The notes under the pieces were generated by a model that searched no databases, was not told where the DNA came from, and worked only from the letters and a program-made list of their open reading frames with translations. Shown here one piece after another: positions 27,186-36,229 of a DNA stretch of 64,000 nucleotides (positions are counted from its first letter, which is position 1; each line of letters begins with the position of its first letter). The position numbers and the translations under genes are program-made. This stretch comes from Allotamlana fucoidanivorans (lineage in GTDB: Bacteria; Bacteroidota; Bacteroidia; Flavobacteriales; Flavobacteriaceae), in NCBI RefSeq assembly GCF_006265225.1, contig NZ_VDCS01000003.1:62001-126000 (forward strand), given 5' to 3'.

Positions 27186-27952
27186 TTTAAAATTTAATGT
27201 TTATAGCAAAGGTGGGGGTTCTGCATTCAATACAACTGCATAAATGTTACTTATCAACCGTACGCATGTTACATTAGCAAGAAAAAGCTAGTTTGACCAT
27301 TGAAACTAATATCTTAATTAGAGCTTCTACAAAAGAAATTAAACGTAGTGGTTTTATAACGAAAACCGAACTACATTAAAGCTTAATAGAATTAAACATT
27401 TAAGCACCAATGAAGCAAGATTAGATCTAAACCCATGAATGGACATCGTTAAAAGTACTTTATCAAGCTAAATCCATCATCATTATTATGAGTTAATTTC
27501 CATATTTATCTAAATGACAAATAACCGTTGTTATTTTTAAGAAAACCCTGTCAATTCTCATGAATTTTGTGATTAAAATGAGTAAAGCCTGTATTGCGAA
27601 TAAGGTCTTTAGCACCAAAATGGTTCTCGAAACATTTTTTACTAAAGAATCACTAGAACTGATAAGTTGATTTATCTTTTACTTTAAAATGCACATAAGG
27701 ACTGCTAAATTTAAACAATTTGTTTTCTTTCAATTTGCAATATTAGCCGACAATTAACCCATGTAACCGTAAGTAGTGATTTCTGAAACAATTAAAAGTT
27801 TACATGTCTAAAATTAGAGGTACATTTGATTCCACATTCTTATTGTGGTTTTAGGGTTTACCGAGATTCTTCCGAGTAGATTAATCAACCGAACAAAAAA
27901 ATCATCTCTTAAGACTTAATAATACTAAACAATATCATATAAATCTTCTAAA
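27186..27952. other. Divergent intergenic region, ~770 bases
   Basis: This separates the minus-strand kinase operon from the plus-strand sulfatase operon, so promoters for both should lie here. One good box is seen for the + strand at 27821. No credible ORF, RNA gene or transposon remnant was recognised; all frames are heavily interrupted. Confidence 0.5.
27821..27828 (+). promoter_or_regulatory. TAnnTTTG-type -7 box upstream of the plus-strand operon
   Basis: TACATTTG fits the Bacteroidetes -7 consensus. No clear TTG is seen at the -33 position. It implies a leader of about 115 bases before the GTG at 27953. A small stem, CCACA...TGTGG at about 27832-27848, lies at the expected transcript start. 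Confidence 0.3.
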
Positions 27953-29467
27953 GTGAATTTAAACAAGTTATCCATAAAGTTAATTTTAAGAATTACGTTT
28001 CTTCTTGGCATGATTTTGATTGTTAGTTGCTTAAAAAAACCGAAAGCCAAAGAGGCAAAACAGCATAATATTCTTTTTATTGCCATCGATGATTTAAGAC
28101 CTGATCTTGGAATATATAATAATACAGTCGTAAAGTCCCCAAACTTAGACGCAATAGGAAATGAGGGGGTAGTATTTAATAATCATTTTGTTACTGCTCC
28201 TACTTGCGGTGCATCCAGAGCTGGGTTATTAACAGGCCTACTCCCTAGAGACTCAATAGACATTACAAATGAAGTTTTTAGTGAAAAAATAGCTAAACAA
28301 AAAGATAGCCCAAAAACTGAATCATTTGTTCATTTTCTGAGACAAAAGGGATATTATACAGTTGGTGTTGGTAAAATAAGTCACTCTCCTGATGGTTTGA
28401 TTTATGGTTACGGGGATGAAATAGGTACTGAATGGGAGCTACCAAAAAGTTGGGATGAAATGTTGCTGGATTTAGGTAATTGGGGAACTGGATGGAATAG
28501 TTTCTTTGCTTATAGTGGAGGTAAAAATAGAACAGACGAAAACAAGAATTTAAAGCCTTATGAAAAGGCAAATGTTTCAGACGAAGGATATCCCGATGGC
28601 TTAATTTTAAAAACTGCCTTGAAAAAATTGAATGAACTTTCTGAAAAAAAAGAACCATTCTTTCTTGGCGTTGGTTTTTTCAAACCACACCTGCCTTTTA
28701 ATTCGCCCAAGAAGTACTGGGATTTATATGACCGTAATCAAATAAAAACTTCTCCCAATCCCGAAATACCAAAAAATGTTAATTTAAAAAGTCTACATTC
28801 CAGTCATGAGCTAAATCAATACAAAAAAGGAGAAGAAAAAGCCTCACTTCAAAAACCTTTATCCGAACATTACTCCAAAAAGCTAATTCATGCCTATTAT
28901 GCTTCTATTAGTTACATTGATAATCAGGTTGGAAAGCTAATGACCGAACTTGAACAATTAGGGCTTTCTGATAATACGATTATTATACTTTGGGGGGATC
29001 ATGGTTGGCATTTAGGTGACCATAGGATATGGGGAAAACATACATTATTTGAGAGGTCACTTAAAAGCACTTTTATTATTAAAGCCCCTCAAATCAAGAA
29101 AGGGTCTAAAGTAAATGAAATTGTTAGCAGTATTGATTTGTATCCTACTTTAATGGAGCTTTGTGGATTTTCAAAACCTAATCGTCTTGACGGTCAAAGT
29201 TTAGTTCCTCTTCTTAAATTTCAATCTCCTGATTGGTCGAACGTTGCCTATAGTTATTATAACCGTGGTATTAGTGTAAGAAATGAACGTTTTAGGCTCA
29301 CAAAATACTTTAGAGAAAATGAGGAAGAACCGAATATTGAACTATACGACCATATTAATGACCCAAATGAGACAACCAATATTGCTAAACAGGAGCCTAT
29401 GATAGTTCAAAAACTATTGAAGTTGATTGATCAAGGTGATTTCGGTATATATAAAAATAAAAATTAG
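27953..29467 (+). CDS. S1-type sulfatase, iduronate-2-sulfatase-like (S1_7-like)
   Basis: A GTG at 27953 is chosen because it keeps the basic N-terminus and lipoprotein signal (LGMILIVSC) intact; the next in-frame ATG would cut into the signal. The formylglycine cysteine is C85 in CGASRAGLLTG, an alanine-serine variant. IDDLRPDLG, GVGFFKPHLPFNSPKKYWDLY, YYASISYIDNQVGKLM, WGDHGWHLGDH and SIDLYPTLMELCGF follow iduronate-2-sulfatases closely. The gene opens a plus-strand operon-like cluster and is followed with only a few bases spacing by a dehydrogenase and then the iduronidase-like GH39. It would remove the 2-O-sulfate before the iduronidase can act. Confidence 0.9.
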   Translation: MNLNKLSIKLILRITFLLGMILIVSCLKKPKAKEAKQHNILFIAIDDLRPDLGIYNNTVVKSPNLDAIGNEGVVFNNHFVTAPTCGASRAGLLTGLLPRDSIDITNEVFSEKIAKQKDSPKTESFVHFLRQKGYYTVGVGKISHSPDGLIYGYGDEIGTEWELPKSWDEMLLDLGNWGTGWNSFFAYSGGKNRTDENKNLKPYEKANVSDEGYPDGLILKTALKKLNELSEKKEPFFLGVGFFKPHLPFNSPKKYWDLYDRNQIKTSPNPEIPKNVNLKSLHSSHELNQYKKGEEKASLQKPLSEHYSKKLIHAYYASISYIDNQVGKLMTELEQLGLSDNTIIILWGDHGWHLGDHRIWGKHTLFERSLKSTFIIKAPQIKKGSKVNEIVSSIDLYPTLMELCGFSKPNRLDGQSLVPLLKFQSPDWSNVAYSYYNRGISVRNERFRLTKYFRENEEEPNIELYDHINDPNETTNIAKQEPMIVQKLLKLIDQGDFGIYKNKN

Positions 29468-29473
29468 TTGATT

Positions 29474-30523
29474 ATGGCATCACAAATGGAATTGGCAGAG
29501 TTGGAATTGGTTGACAGAGAACATCCAAATTCGCAGACTGTTGCAGTTTTAGAAGCACCTTATGATATATCAATAGCCTATGCGAAAATACCTAAACCCA
29601 ATAGAGATGAAATATGTATACAAATAAAATACGTTGGCATATGTGGTTCAGACCTAGAAACTTATCGCGGTTCAAGAAAACCAGAATATTTATCAATGCC
29701 AACAAGATTAGGTCATGAAGTTTCAGGCATAGTTTGCGAAGTTGGGGAAAATGTTAAAGGTCTCCAAATAGGTGATAAAGTAGCGTGTAGATATGTTTGG
29801 GGTGCTTTTGCTGAATATATAGTATGTAAACCTTTTAATGTAATAAAACTTCCTTTATCGTTCCCAATGAAGGAAATCAGCCTTATCGAAGTTTTACCGG
29901 GTATTATCCATACCGCAGAACTTGCGGAAATTACTGAAAACAAGAATGTCCTAATTATGGGGCAAGGTGTAAGCGGATTGATTATGACCCAAGTCATAAG
30001 TTTATATAACCCTAAAAATCTCGTCGTTACCGATTTAAACATTAAAAAATTAAAATTAGCTCAATCTTATGGTGCCACACATACATTTAAAATTCCAAAT
30101 GAATATACTTCAACTATGGATATAGTTGGAGAAGTATTTCCTGAAGGATTCGATATAGTAATACCTTGCCTATTGGATGGTGATGGAATGGTGGATGCAA
30201 TTGATACTGTCGCTTTTAGTGGTAAAATAGTTATGTACGGATGTATTGGAATTTGTAATAAATCGATTGATTTTTTTAAGGTGCATAGAAAAAGAATAAA
30301 TATATATTCTACAGAACCTAGAACGGATAATCAAATGCGAAAATATTTTCATGAGGGTGTACAATTGGTTTTGGACGGACTTATAAACACATCAGAAATG
30401 GTAACAAATATTTTCTCATTAGCTGATCTCAAAAAAGCTTTTGAGTTGAGAGATAATAAAAATGATAAAGAGGCAATTCATGTATTGATTGACTGTGATA
30501 TGAAAAATAAAAAAGAGTTTTAA
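29474..30523 (+). CDS. Medium-chain (zinc-type) dehydrogenase, sorbitol/L-idonate dehydrogenase-like
   Basis: The start is taken as the ATG at 29474, six bases inside an upstream TTG; it lies seven bases after the sulfatase stop. The 349-residue protein has no signal and is cytoplasmic. Catalytic zinc ligands are visible as GICGSDLETYRG, LGHEVSG and IEVLPG, and a Rossmann motif as LIMGQGVSGLIMTQ. The four-cysteine structural zinc lobe is missing (VACRYVWGAFAEYIVCK instead), which marks a divergent branch. It lies between two genes for exported enzymes acting on iduronate residues, so it may oxidise a released sugar acid such as L-iduronate or L-idonate. That role is inference from context only. 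Confidence 0.75.
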   Translation: MASQMELAELELVDREHPNSQTVAVLEAPYDISIAYAKIPKPNRDEICIQIKYVGICGSDLETYRGSRKPEYLSMPTRLGHEVSGIVCEVGENVKGLQIGDKVACRYVWGAFAEYIVCKPFNVIKLPLSFPMKEISLIEVLPGIIHTAELAEITENKNVLIMGQGVSGLIMTQVISLYNPKNLVVTDLNIKKLKLAQSYGATHTFKIPNEYTSTMDIVGEVFPEGFDIVIPCLLDGDGMVDAIDTVAFSGKIVMYGCIGICNKSIDFFKVHRKRINIYSTEPRTDNQMRKYFHEGVQLVLDGLINTSEMVTNIFSLADLKKAFELRDNKNDKEAIHVLIDCDMKNKKEF

Positions 30524-30556
30524 AAACAATAATAACTAATCATTAATTATAATGGA

Positions 30557-32539
30557 ATGAAGAAAAACATCAAACTCTTACTTATTTTATCTTTGGTAAT
30601 GTTTATCTATAATTGTGATAAACAACCAGCCCAAAATAGCACAAAAAGTATAGGTCAAGACTTTAATTTGGTAAAAGGAAAAGTAGACTTCTCAAATAGT
30701 AAACAAGAGTTCTACCACTTTTGGAAAAGCACTGGGTATTCGCCTGGAAGTGTCTTGATGCGAAAAGATATGCAACAAACTATGAATTATCTAAGGTCTG
30801 TAAACAACTCAGGAATAGTTTACAGTAGACCCCATTACTTATTAAATCTCATTGGAACAAAGGGTTTAGGTACGAAAAACGTTGTTTATGATTGGACACT
30901 TTTGGACAAATCGTTAGATGTTCTGGTTGCAAACAATCAAAAATTAATTTTCGAACTTATGGGCTTGTTTAATGGAAAACTTGAAGAGCACCAGATTCGC
31001 TACGATAAAGAAGGAACTTATAAAGTAGACTACGAGGATTATTTTAATGATTTTAAAAATCATAATCAATTATTGGCTTGGAAAAGACTTGTAAAAGACT
31101 TAGCAGTACATCTTATTGAAAGATATGGTAAGGAAGAAGTTAGATCGTGGTATTTTGAAACTACTAATGAACCCAATATAGAGCATTTTTGGCCATATGA
31201 TACAGTTAGTTTTTCAAATTACTATGATGCGTGTTCAGAAGGATTAAAAGAGGCTGATCCTCAACTAAGATTCGGAGGTCCTGGAACATCTGAAGGTGGA
31301 TTAGGAGAGATGTTCAATTCTATTCTAGAACACTGTGACACAGGAACAAACTATTTTACTGGCGAAAAAGGAGTCAGGCTTGATTTCATTTCTGTACATG
31401 TCAAACAATTACCGCAAGATATGGTGGATAAAGAAAAAAAAGTTATTGATTACATACGAGAAAATCATCCAAAATTTATTGACAAACCTTTTGTTAATGA
31501 TGAAGCGGATCCATTGGTTGGGTGGAGTCGAGATTTTTATTGGCGTTCTGGTCCCTGGTATGCCAGTTTTGTAGCTCAAAGCGTAGATCTTCACCAGAAA
31601 ATACTTGTAGAGAAAAATAACGTCAACTATTCAATTTTAAGCAATGATAATGGGTTTATGGGAGACTGGAAACATAGAACTCACTTTGCAAGATTTAGTA
31701 ATCCTTTTAACGAAAACAATTTCTCCCTAATCAAAAAGCCTGTTTTTACTGTAATGAGTTTGTTGTCTAGACTAGGCAATCAAAGTTTAAATGTAGGTTA
31801 TTCTACAAAAAAGGGCAATAACTTAGGAGTGATACCTACAATAAAAGGAAATGACTTTATTGGTGTATTAATTTACAACAAACCAGAAGTAAAAATTAAT
31901 TACAACGGAGAACCTCGCCCATGGATTACTGATGACGAAAAAAAAATAATTCAAAAACAAGGAATAAATTTAAAACTAGAACTGGTTAACCTCCCTTTCA
32001 AATCAGGAAAAATGGTGCATTATAGACTTGATGAAAACCATGGAAATCCTTTTGAAAAATGGATAGAACAAGGTGGCCCTTCCTTTCCAACTTCAGATCA
32101 AATAAAAAATATTAAGAGATTCCAAGAACCTGCAGTATACGAACCGATAGTATCCTTCGAATCAAACAATAGAAATCTTGATTTAGAAGTTACTATGCCA
32201 CCTTCATCAGTTAGTTTAATTCTTATCTCTGGATCCCATAAGAATCAAATAAATAAAGTTAAAAAACCCACTTTAAAAAAATACAACAGTTTCCAAGGAG
32301 AAACTGATATTATGATACAATGGCATGACATTGAAAACGATGATTTGTTGAGCTATGAGATTTCTTTTGCAGAAAACGATAGTGACAATTTTAAAATTGT
32401 TAGTGCTGGAAATTTAATTGATTGTGCTTACGTACATACATGGAAACCCGAAACCGTTAAAGGTAGATATAAGATTAGAGCAATCGATATATGGGGTAAT
32501 GTGGGATTATGGTCCGATGAAACACAAATTAACTTTTAA
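30557..32539 (+). CDS. GH39 alpha-L-iduronidase-like lipoprotein
   Basis: This 660-residue protein has a lipoprotein signal (MFIYNC, C20). The TIM barrel carries the acid/base E205 in TTNEPN and the nucleophile E316 in FVNDEADPLVGWS; that last string is nearly identical to the nucleophile region I recall for human alpha-L-iduronidase. Further parallels are ILSNDNGF, KKPVFTVMSLL, YRLDENHGNP, FPTSDQIKNIKRFQEPA and a C-terminal fibronectin III-like domain with YKIRAIDIWGNVGLWSDE. Human enzyme length (653 residues) and domain order agree. The reaction would be hydrolysis of non-reducing terminal alpha-L-iduronic acid in the periplasm. It lies between an iduronate-2-sulfatase-like gene cluster and another sulfatase. 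Xylosidase activity, the other GH39 theme, looks less likely. Confidence 0.88.
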   Translation: MKKNIKLLLILSLVMFIYNCDKQPAQNSTKSIGQDFNLVKGKVDFSNSKQEFYHFWKSTGYSPGSVLMRKDMQQTMNYLRSVNNSGIVYSRPHYLLNLIGTKGLGTKNVVYDWTLLDKSLDVLVANNQKLIFELMGLFNGKLEEHQIRYDKEGTYKVDYEDYFNDFKNHNQLLAWKRLVKDLAVHLIERYGKEEVRSWYFETTNEPNIEHFWPYDTVSFSNYYDACSEGLKEADPQLRFGGPGTSEGGLGEMFNSILEHCDTGTNYFTGEKGVRLDFISVHVKQLPQDMVDKEKKVIDYIRENHPKFIDKPFVNDEADPLVGWSRDFYWRSGPWYASFVAQSVDLHQKILVEKNNVNYSILSNDNGFMGDWKHRTHFARFSNPFNENNFSLIKKPVFTVMSLLSRLGNQSLNVGYSTKKGNNLGVIPTIKGNDFIGVLIYNKPEVKINYNGEPRPWITDDEKKIIQKQGINLKLELVNLPFKSGKMVHYRLDENHGNPFEKWIEQGGPSFPTSDQIKNIKRFQEPAVYEPIVSFESNNRNLDLEVTMPPSSVSLILISGSHKNQINKVKKPTLKKYNSFQGETDIMIQWHDIENDDLLSYEISFAENDSDNFKIVSAGNLIDCAYVHTWKPETVKGRYKIRAIDIWGNVGLWSDETQINF

Positions 32540-32552
32540 ACTTAAACGCAAA

Positions 32553-34001
32553 ATGAATTTTAAAAACAATAATATAATTTCAATTTTAGTACTGCATTTT
32601 TCAGTGCTTTTATCACTTTTTTCCTGTAGTAACAAAAATTCTAAAAGTGCTAATAGTCATAATCCTCCAAATGTGATTATAATTTATACAGACGACCAAG
32701 GATACGCTGATATAAATTGTTACGGCTCTGAAAATTTAACCACTCCGAATTTGGACAAAATGGCAAAAGAAGGTGTGATGTTAAGTAACTTCCATGTTGC
32801 GCAACCAGTTTGTTCAGCCTCAAGAGCTTCACTGCTCACTGGTTGTTATTCAAACAGAATAGGTATTCATGGTGCCTTATTTCCAAATTCAGAGATAGGG
32901 TTAAATCCTGATGAAACTACTATTGCTGAAATGTTAAAACCAAAAGGATATAATACAGCAATATATGGTAAATGGCACTTAGGGGACACTGAGGATTTCA
33001 TGCCAAATAATAATGGATTTGATGACTATTTCGGAATACCATATTCAAATGATATGTGGCCTCTCCACCCATGGCAAGATAAGTTTAAATTCCCTCCATT
33101 ACCGCTATATCAAAACCATAAAATAATAGATACCTTAACAAATCAGTCAAACCTTACCAAAGTTTTAACCCAAAAAAGCTTAGATTTTATTAAAATCAAC
33201 AAAAACAATCCATTCTTTTTGTATTTGGCGCATCCACAGCCACATGTACCATTGTTCGTATCGGATGCTTTTAAAGGAAAATCAAAAGCAGGGCTTTATG
33301 GAGATGTCATTATGGAACTAGATTGGTCTGTAGGAGAAATATTAAATGAATTAAAAAAACAAGGTATTGATGAAAATACCCTAGTTATTTTTGCCTCTGA
33401 TAACGGACCGTGGCTTTCCTATGGAGAGCATGCTGGTTCTGCTGGGAAATTAAGAGAAGGTAAAGGAACTGTATGGGAGGGGGGAACTAGAGTACCATGT
33501 CTCATAAGAATGCCTTCTACAATTCCTTCTGGAAAAATAGTTTCCACTCCGGTAATGAATATTGATATATTACCTACAATAGGAAGAATTACCGGTGCAG
33601 AATTACCTAAAAATGAAATTGACGGTAAAGATATAATGGATGTTTTAACAGGTCAAACTAAACAGCCTGTTCATGAGGCTTATTATTTTTATTACAAAGA
33701 AAATGAACTACAAGGAATATTATCTGGGAAATGGAAGATGTACTTCCCGCATAACTATAGATCTTTAAATGGGCGAAAGGGTGGAACAGAAGGCACCCCC
33801 TCGCCTTATGAAAGTATAGAAATTCAAAATATTGAACTATACAACCTAGAAAGCGATGTATCAGAAAAAATGAATGTAGCTGAGCATTATCCAAAAGTTG
33901 TTGATAAACTTATGAAATTGGCTCAAGACAAAAGAATGGAGTTAGGCGATAACCTTTTTGGGTTTAAAGGCAAAGATAACAGACCTGCGGGTATAAAATA
34001 A
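32553..34001 (+). CDS. S1-type sulfatase, arylsulfatase A/GALNS-like, lipoprotein
   Basis: The ATG at 32553 is preferred over an upstream in-frame ATG that overlaps the GH39 gene by more than 120 bases, because it begins a proper lipoprotein signal (LLSLFSC). The product has 482 residues. The formylglycine cysteine is C87 in CSASRASLLTG, metal ligands are in IYTDDQGYAD and FASDNGPW, and there is a substrate-binding GKWHLGD. EGKGTVWEGGTRVPCLIRMP is typical of arylsulfatase A and galactose/GalNAc sulfatases. The sulfate position cannot be predicted. It is the fourth gene of the plus-strand cluster, 13 bases after GH39. Confidence 0.88.
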   Translation: MNFKNNNIISILVLHFSVLLSLFSCSNKNSKSANSHNPPNVIIIYTDDQGYADINCYGSENLTTPNLDKMAKEGVMLSNFHVAQPVCSASRASLLTGCYSNRIGIHGALFPNSEIGLNPDETTIAEMLKPKGYNTAIYGKWHLGDTEDFMPNNNGFDDYFGIPYSNDMWPLHPWQDKFKFPPLPLYQNHKIIDTLTNQSNLTKVLTQKSLDFIKINKNNPFFLYLAHPQPHVPLFVSDAFKGKSKAGLYGDVIMELDWSVGEILNELKKQGIDENTLVIFASDNGPWLSYGEHAGSAGKLREGKGTVWEGGTRVPCLIRMPSTIPSGKIVSTPVMNIDILPTIGRITGAELPKNEIDGKDIMDVLTGQTKQPVHEAYYFYYKENELQGILSGKWKMYFPHNYRSLNGRKGGTEGTPSPYESIEIQNIELYNLESDVSEKMNVAEHYPKVVDKLMKLAQDKRMELGDNLFGFKGKDNRPAGIK

Positions 34002-34027
34002 TTACTCAATGGATAGACTAAAGTATT

Positions 34028-34906
34028 ATGCTAAATTATAAAATTATCAGAAGAAAAAAATACATGTTGTACATATATTTTTTAACGTTTATTTTACAAA
34101 TTAGTTGCATAAGCTCTAAAAAAAACTCAATTCAGAACAATAGTCATCTCATTTATCAAGATAATTTTGACAAAGGTTTAGGGAATTGGTTTTTGGAATA
34201 TTCGCATGGAAAAATTTTTATTAATGATTCTAAAAAATTAGAAATAGATGTTAACGAAGGTGCCTCAATATGGTATAAAGAAAAACTTACTGGTAATTAT
34301 ACAATAGAATATGAAGCTACAGTGATTCAACATGATATTAAAAAAGACCGTGTAAGTGATTTAAATTGTTTTTGGAAGGCTAAAGACCCAAATAACCCTG
34401 AAAATCTTTTTAGCAAAGCTAGAAATGGTAATTTCAATGAATATAACAGCCTTGAGTTATATTACGCTGGAATTGGTGTTCATAATAATACAAGGACAAG
34501 ATTTAGAAGATATGATGGTACAGGCAATAAACCTTTATTACCTGAACACGACCTTTATGATGAAATATATTTACTTAAACCTAATGAAATTAATGATATC
34601 AAAATAATAGTTAGAGATAATAGAGTGAAATTTTACAGGAACGAAAGGCTTATATACGATTTTTTAGACAAAAACCCAATAAAGGATGGGTGGTTTGCTT
34701 TTAGAACCTATAAGAGCCATTTAGAAATAGACAATTTTAAGATATATAAAAGACACTATCCCGTAAAGAGTGTTTTACTTTTGGATGTAAATTGGTTGGT
34801 AATTTTATTTCTAGTTTTTACTTATCCTAAGTACCATTACATCATGTGCATCAATTTTTGTACTTATATACTTTCCTTCTTTTTTAATATTTTTATGAAG
34901 CCATAA
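34028..34906 (+). CDS. DUF6250-like secreted beta-sandwich protein with unusual C-terminal extension
   Basis: This is a lipoprotein-type start (ILQISC; M13 at 34064 is an alternative start). Residues ~45-245 resemble the DUF6250 fold seen in PUL proteins: LIYQDNFDKGLGNWFLEY, SDLNCFWKAKDP, NSLELYYAGIGVHNNTRTRFR, RLIYDF, GWFAFRTYKSHLEIDNFKIY. The natural end of the domain is around KIYKRHYP. The remaining ~45 residues are hydrophobic and run 96 bases into the opposing GH27 gene. That tail may come from a lost stop codon or small frameshift. Function unknown; a carbohydrate-binding or lyase-accessory role is plausible from family context. Confidence 0.65.
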   Translation: MLNYKIIRRKKYMLYIYFLTFILQISCISSKKNSIQNNSHLIYQDNFDKGLGNWFLEYSHGKIFINDSKKLEIDVNEGASIWYKEKLTGNYTIEYEATVIQHDIKKDRVSDLNCFWKAKDPNNPENLFSKARNGNFNEYNSLELYYAGIGVHNNTRTRFRRYDGTGNKPLLPEHDLYDEIYLLKPNEINDIKIIVRDNRVKFYRNERLIYDFLDKNPIKDGWFAFRTYKSHLEIDNFKIYKRHYPVKSVLLLDVNWLVILFLVFTYPKYHYIMCINFCTYILSFFFNIFMKP

Positions 34907-36040
34907 ATCCCTTACTAAAATCATTTCTTCTTCATCCACTCCCAAATCTTCCCATTTTAGCATTAAATCTTGTGCAAAATCTGCTCTATTTAAAATACAT
35001 ACTGCCATTTCCTTATTTAACAAAGGCTTTAAGAATATTTCAATGCCGTTTTCATCATATATTTTCTCTGCTTGTTTGCAAAGTTTATCTTGATTAATAT
35101 CAATCAATTCTTTGTTTGTTATTATCTCAAGAATTTCATCGGGAATATTTCTCACATCACTACCCAACATCAATGGCGCAGTAAGTATACACCATAATGA
35201 AAAATGCGATCTATTTTCAGACAAAGTTAACTTTCCATTTCCTACTTCAAGCATGTCAGGATCGTTAAATGAGTCTGGTCCTGATAAAGTTGCTAAACCT
35301 TCTTGACTATCTAAAATTTGCATAATTTTACCCCAAGTAGGATTAATATCATTAGTTGTTCTCCACATTGTCCCTAATTCAGGAGCCCAATGAAATAATT
35401 CTTTTCTATTCTGAGGTGTTATTTTTATTTGCTTTCTATATGAACGCGCATTAGGAATTTGGCCACTAACCCAACCTTTTTCGCAAATTGCATATACTAT
35501 AGAACTATCGATATCTGAAAGCGCATTGTGCATGGCTTTTAACCTTTTTAAAATTAACTCTCCTGAGTTTGACTTTTCTTTATTTCTTGCTGGGCAATAA
35601 TCATACTTCACAAACTTAACCCCCCAATCGGAAAACTGTTTTGCATGTATCCTTTCTAATCCTAAACTACCAGGGTATCCTCCACATGTTAATTTATTCG
35701 GACTTGAATATATACCTAACTCAAACCCTAGTGCATTAACGTAGTCAACTAATGACTCTATGCCATTAGGAAATTTTTTTTCATCCGCTAACAAAAGACT
35801 ATCTTTTCCTAGAGATTTTGACTGCCATCCATCATCAATTACGATATATCGATAGCCACAATCGATTAATTTTTGCTTTTTCATCGCATCAGCAGTCTCC
35901 TTAATAAGATTCTCTGATACATTAAAACGAAATTTATTCCAAGAATTCCAGCCCATTGGAGGCGTCACTTGACCATTTGATTTTAAAGTAACCACACATA
36001 AAACGATAATTAGAATTGAACACCTAATCTTTTTTTTCAT
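34811..36040 (-). CDS. GH27 alpha-galactosidase/alpha-N-acetylgalactosaminidase-like
   Basis: This 409-residue protein has a signal peptide (VTLKSNGQ). The GH27 pattern is clear: PPMGWNSWNKF at the barrel start, VIDDGWQ, the nucleophile ~D147 in FVKYDYC, WRTTNDI, and the acid/base ~D260 in SFNDPDML. The family hydrolyses terminal alpha-linked D-galactose or N-acetylgalactosamine, with retention. It converges on, and overlaps by 96 bases, the DUF6250-like gene, and lies about 190 bases from the GH29 gene upstream. Galactose-containing side chains on the target glycan are implied. Confidence 0.9.
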   Translation of the reverse strand: MKKKIRCSILIIVLCVVTLKSNGQVTPPMGWNSWNKFRFNVSENLIKETADAMKKQKLIDCGYRYIVIDDGWQSKSLGKDSLLLADEKKFPNGIESLVDYVNALGFELGIYSSPNKLTCGGYPGSLGLERIHAKQFSDWGVKFVKYDYCPARNKEKSNSGELILKRLKAMHNALSDIDSSIVYAICEKGWVSGQIPNARSYRKQIKITPQNRKELFHWAPELGTMWRTTNDINPTWGKIMQILDSQEGLATLSGPDSFNDPDMLEVGNGKLTLSENRSHFSLWCILTAPLMLGSDVRNIPDEILEIITNKELIDINQDKLCKQAEKIYDENGIEIFLKPLLNKEMAVCILNRADFAQDLMLKWEDLGVDEEEMILVRDLWLHKNIKKEGKYISTKIDAHDVMVLRISKN

Positions 36041-36229
36041 TGTAATAATTTTTAATTTATACTAGAAATTATATTTACTTAAATAAGAACCATAATTATT
36101 AAGTTTAAGACTTATTCTAATTATAAACTTTTGTGTTCTCTCGAATAATAAAATTGAGCAAAACCCAAAAATATTATAAAAGATAATTAATACTGAAAGT
36201 TAACAATGCGAGTATTAATAATGGATGAA

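Noticed and set aside
27186-27952. Possible decayed gene or RNA in the long divergent gap
   Set aside because: No frame, motif or folded structure could be supported beyond one promoter box.
32418-32552. Upstream start for the sulfatase overlapping the GH39 gene
   Set aside because: The ATG at 32553 directly precedes a lipoprotein signal, and the extension is translated from GH39 coding sequence.
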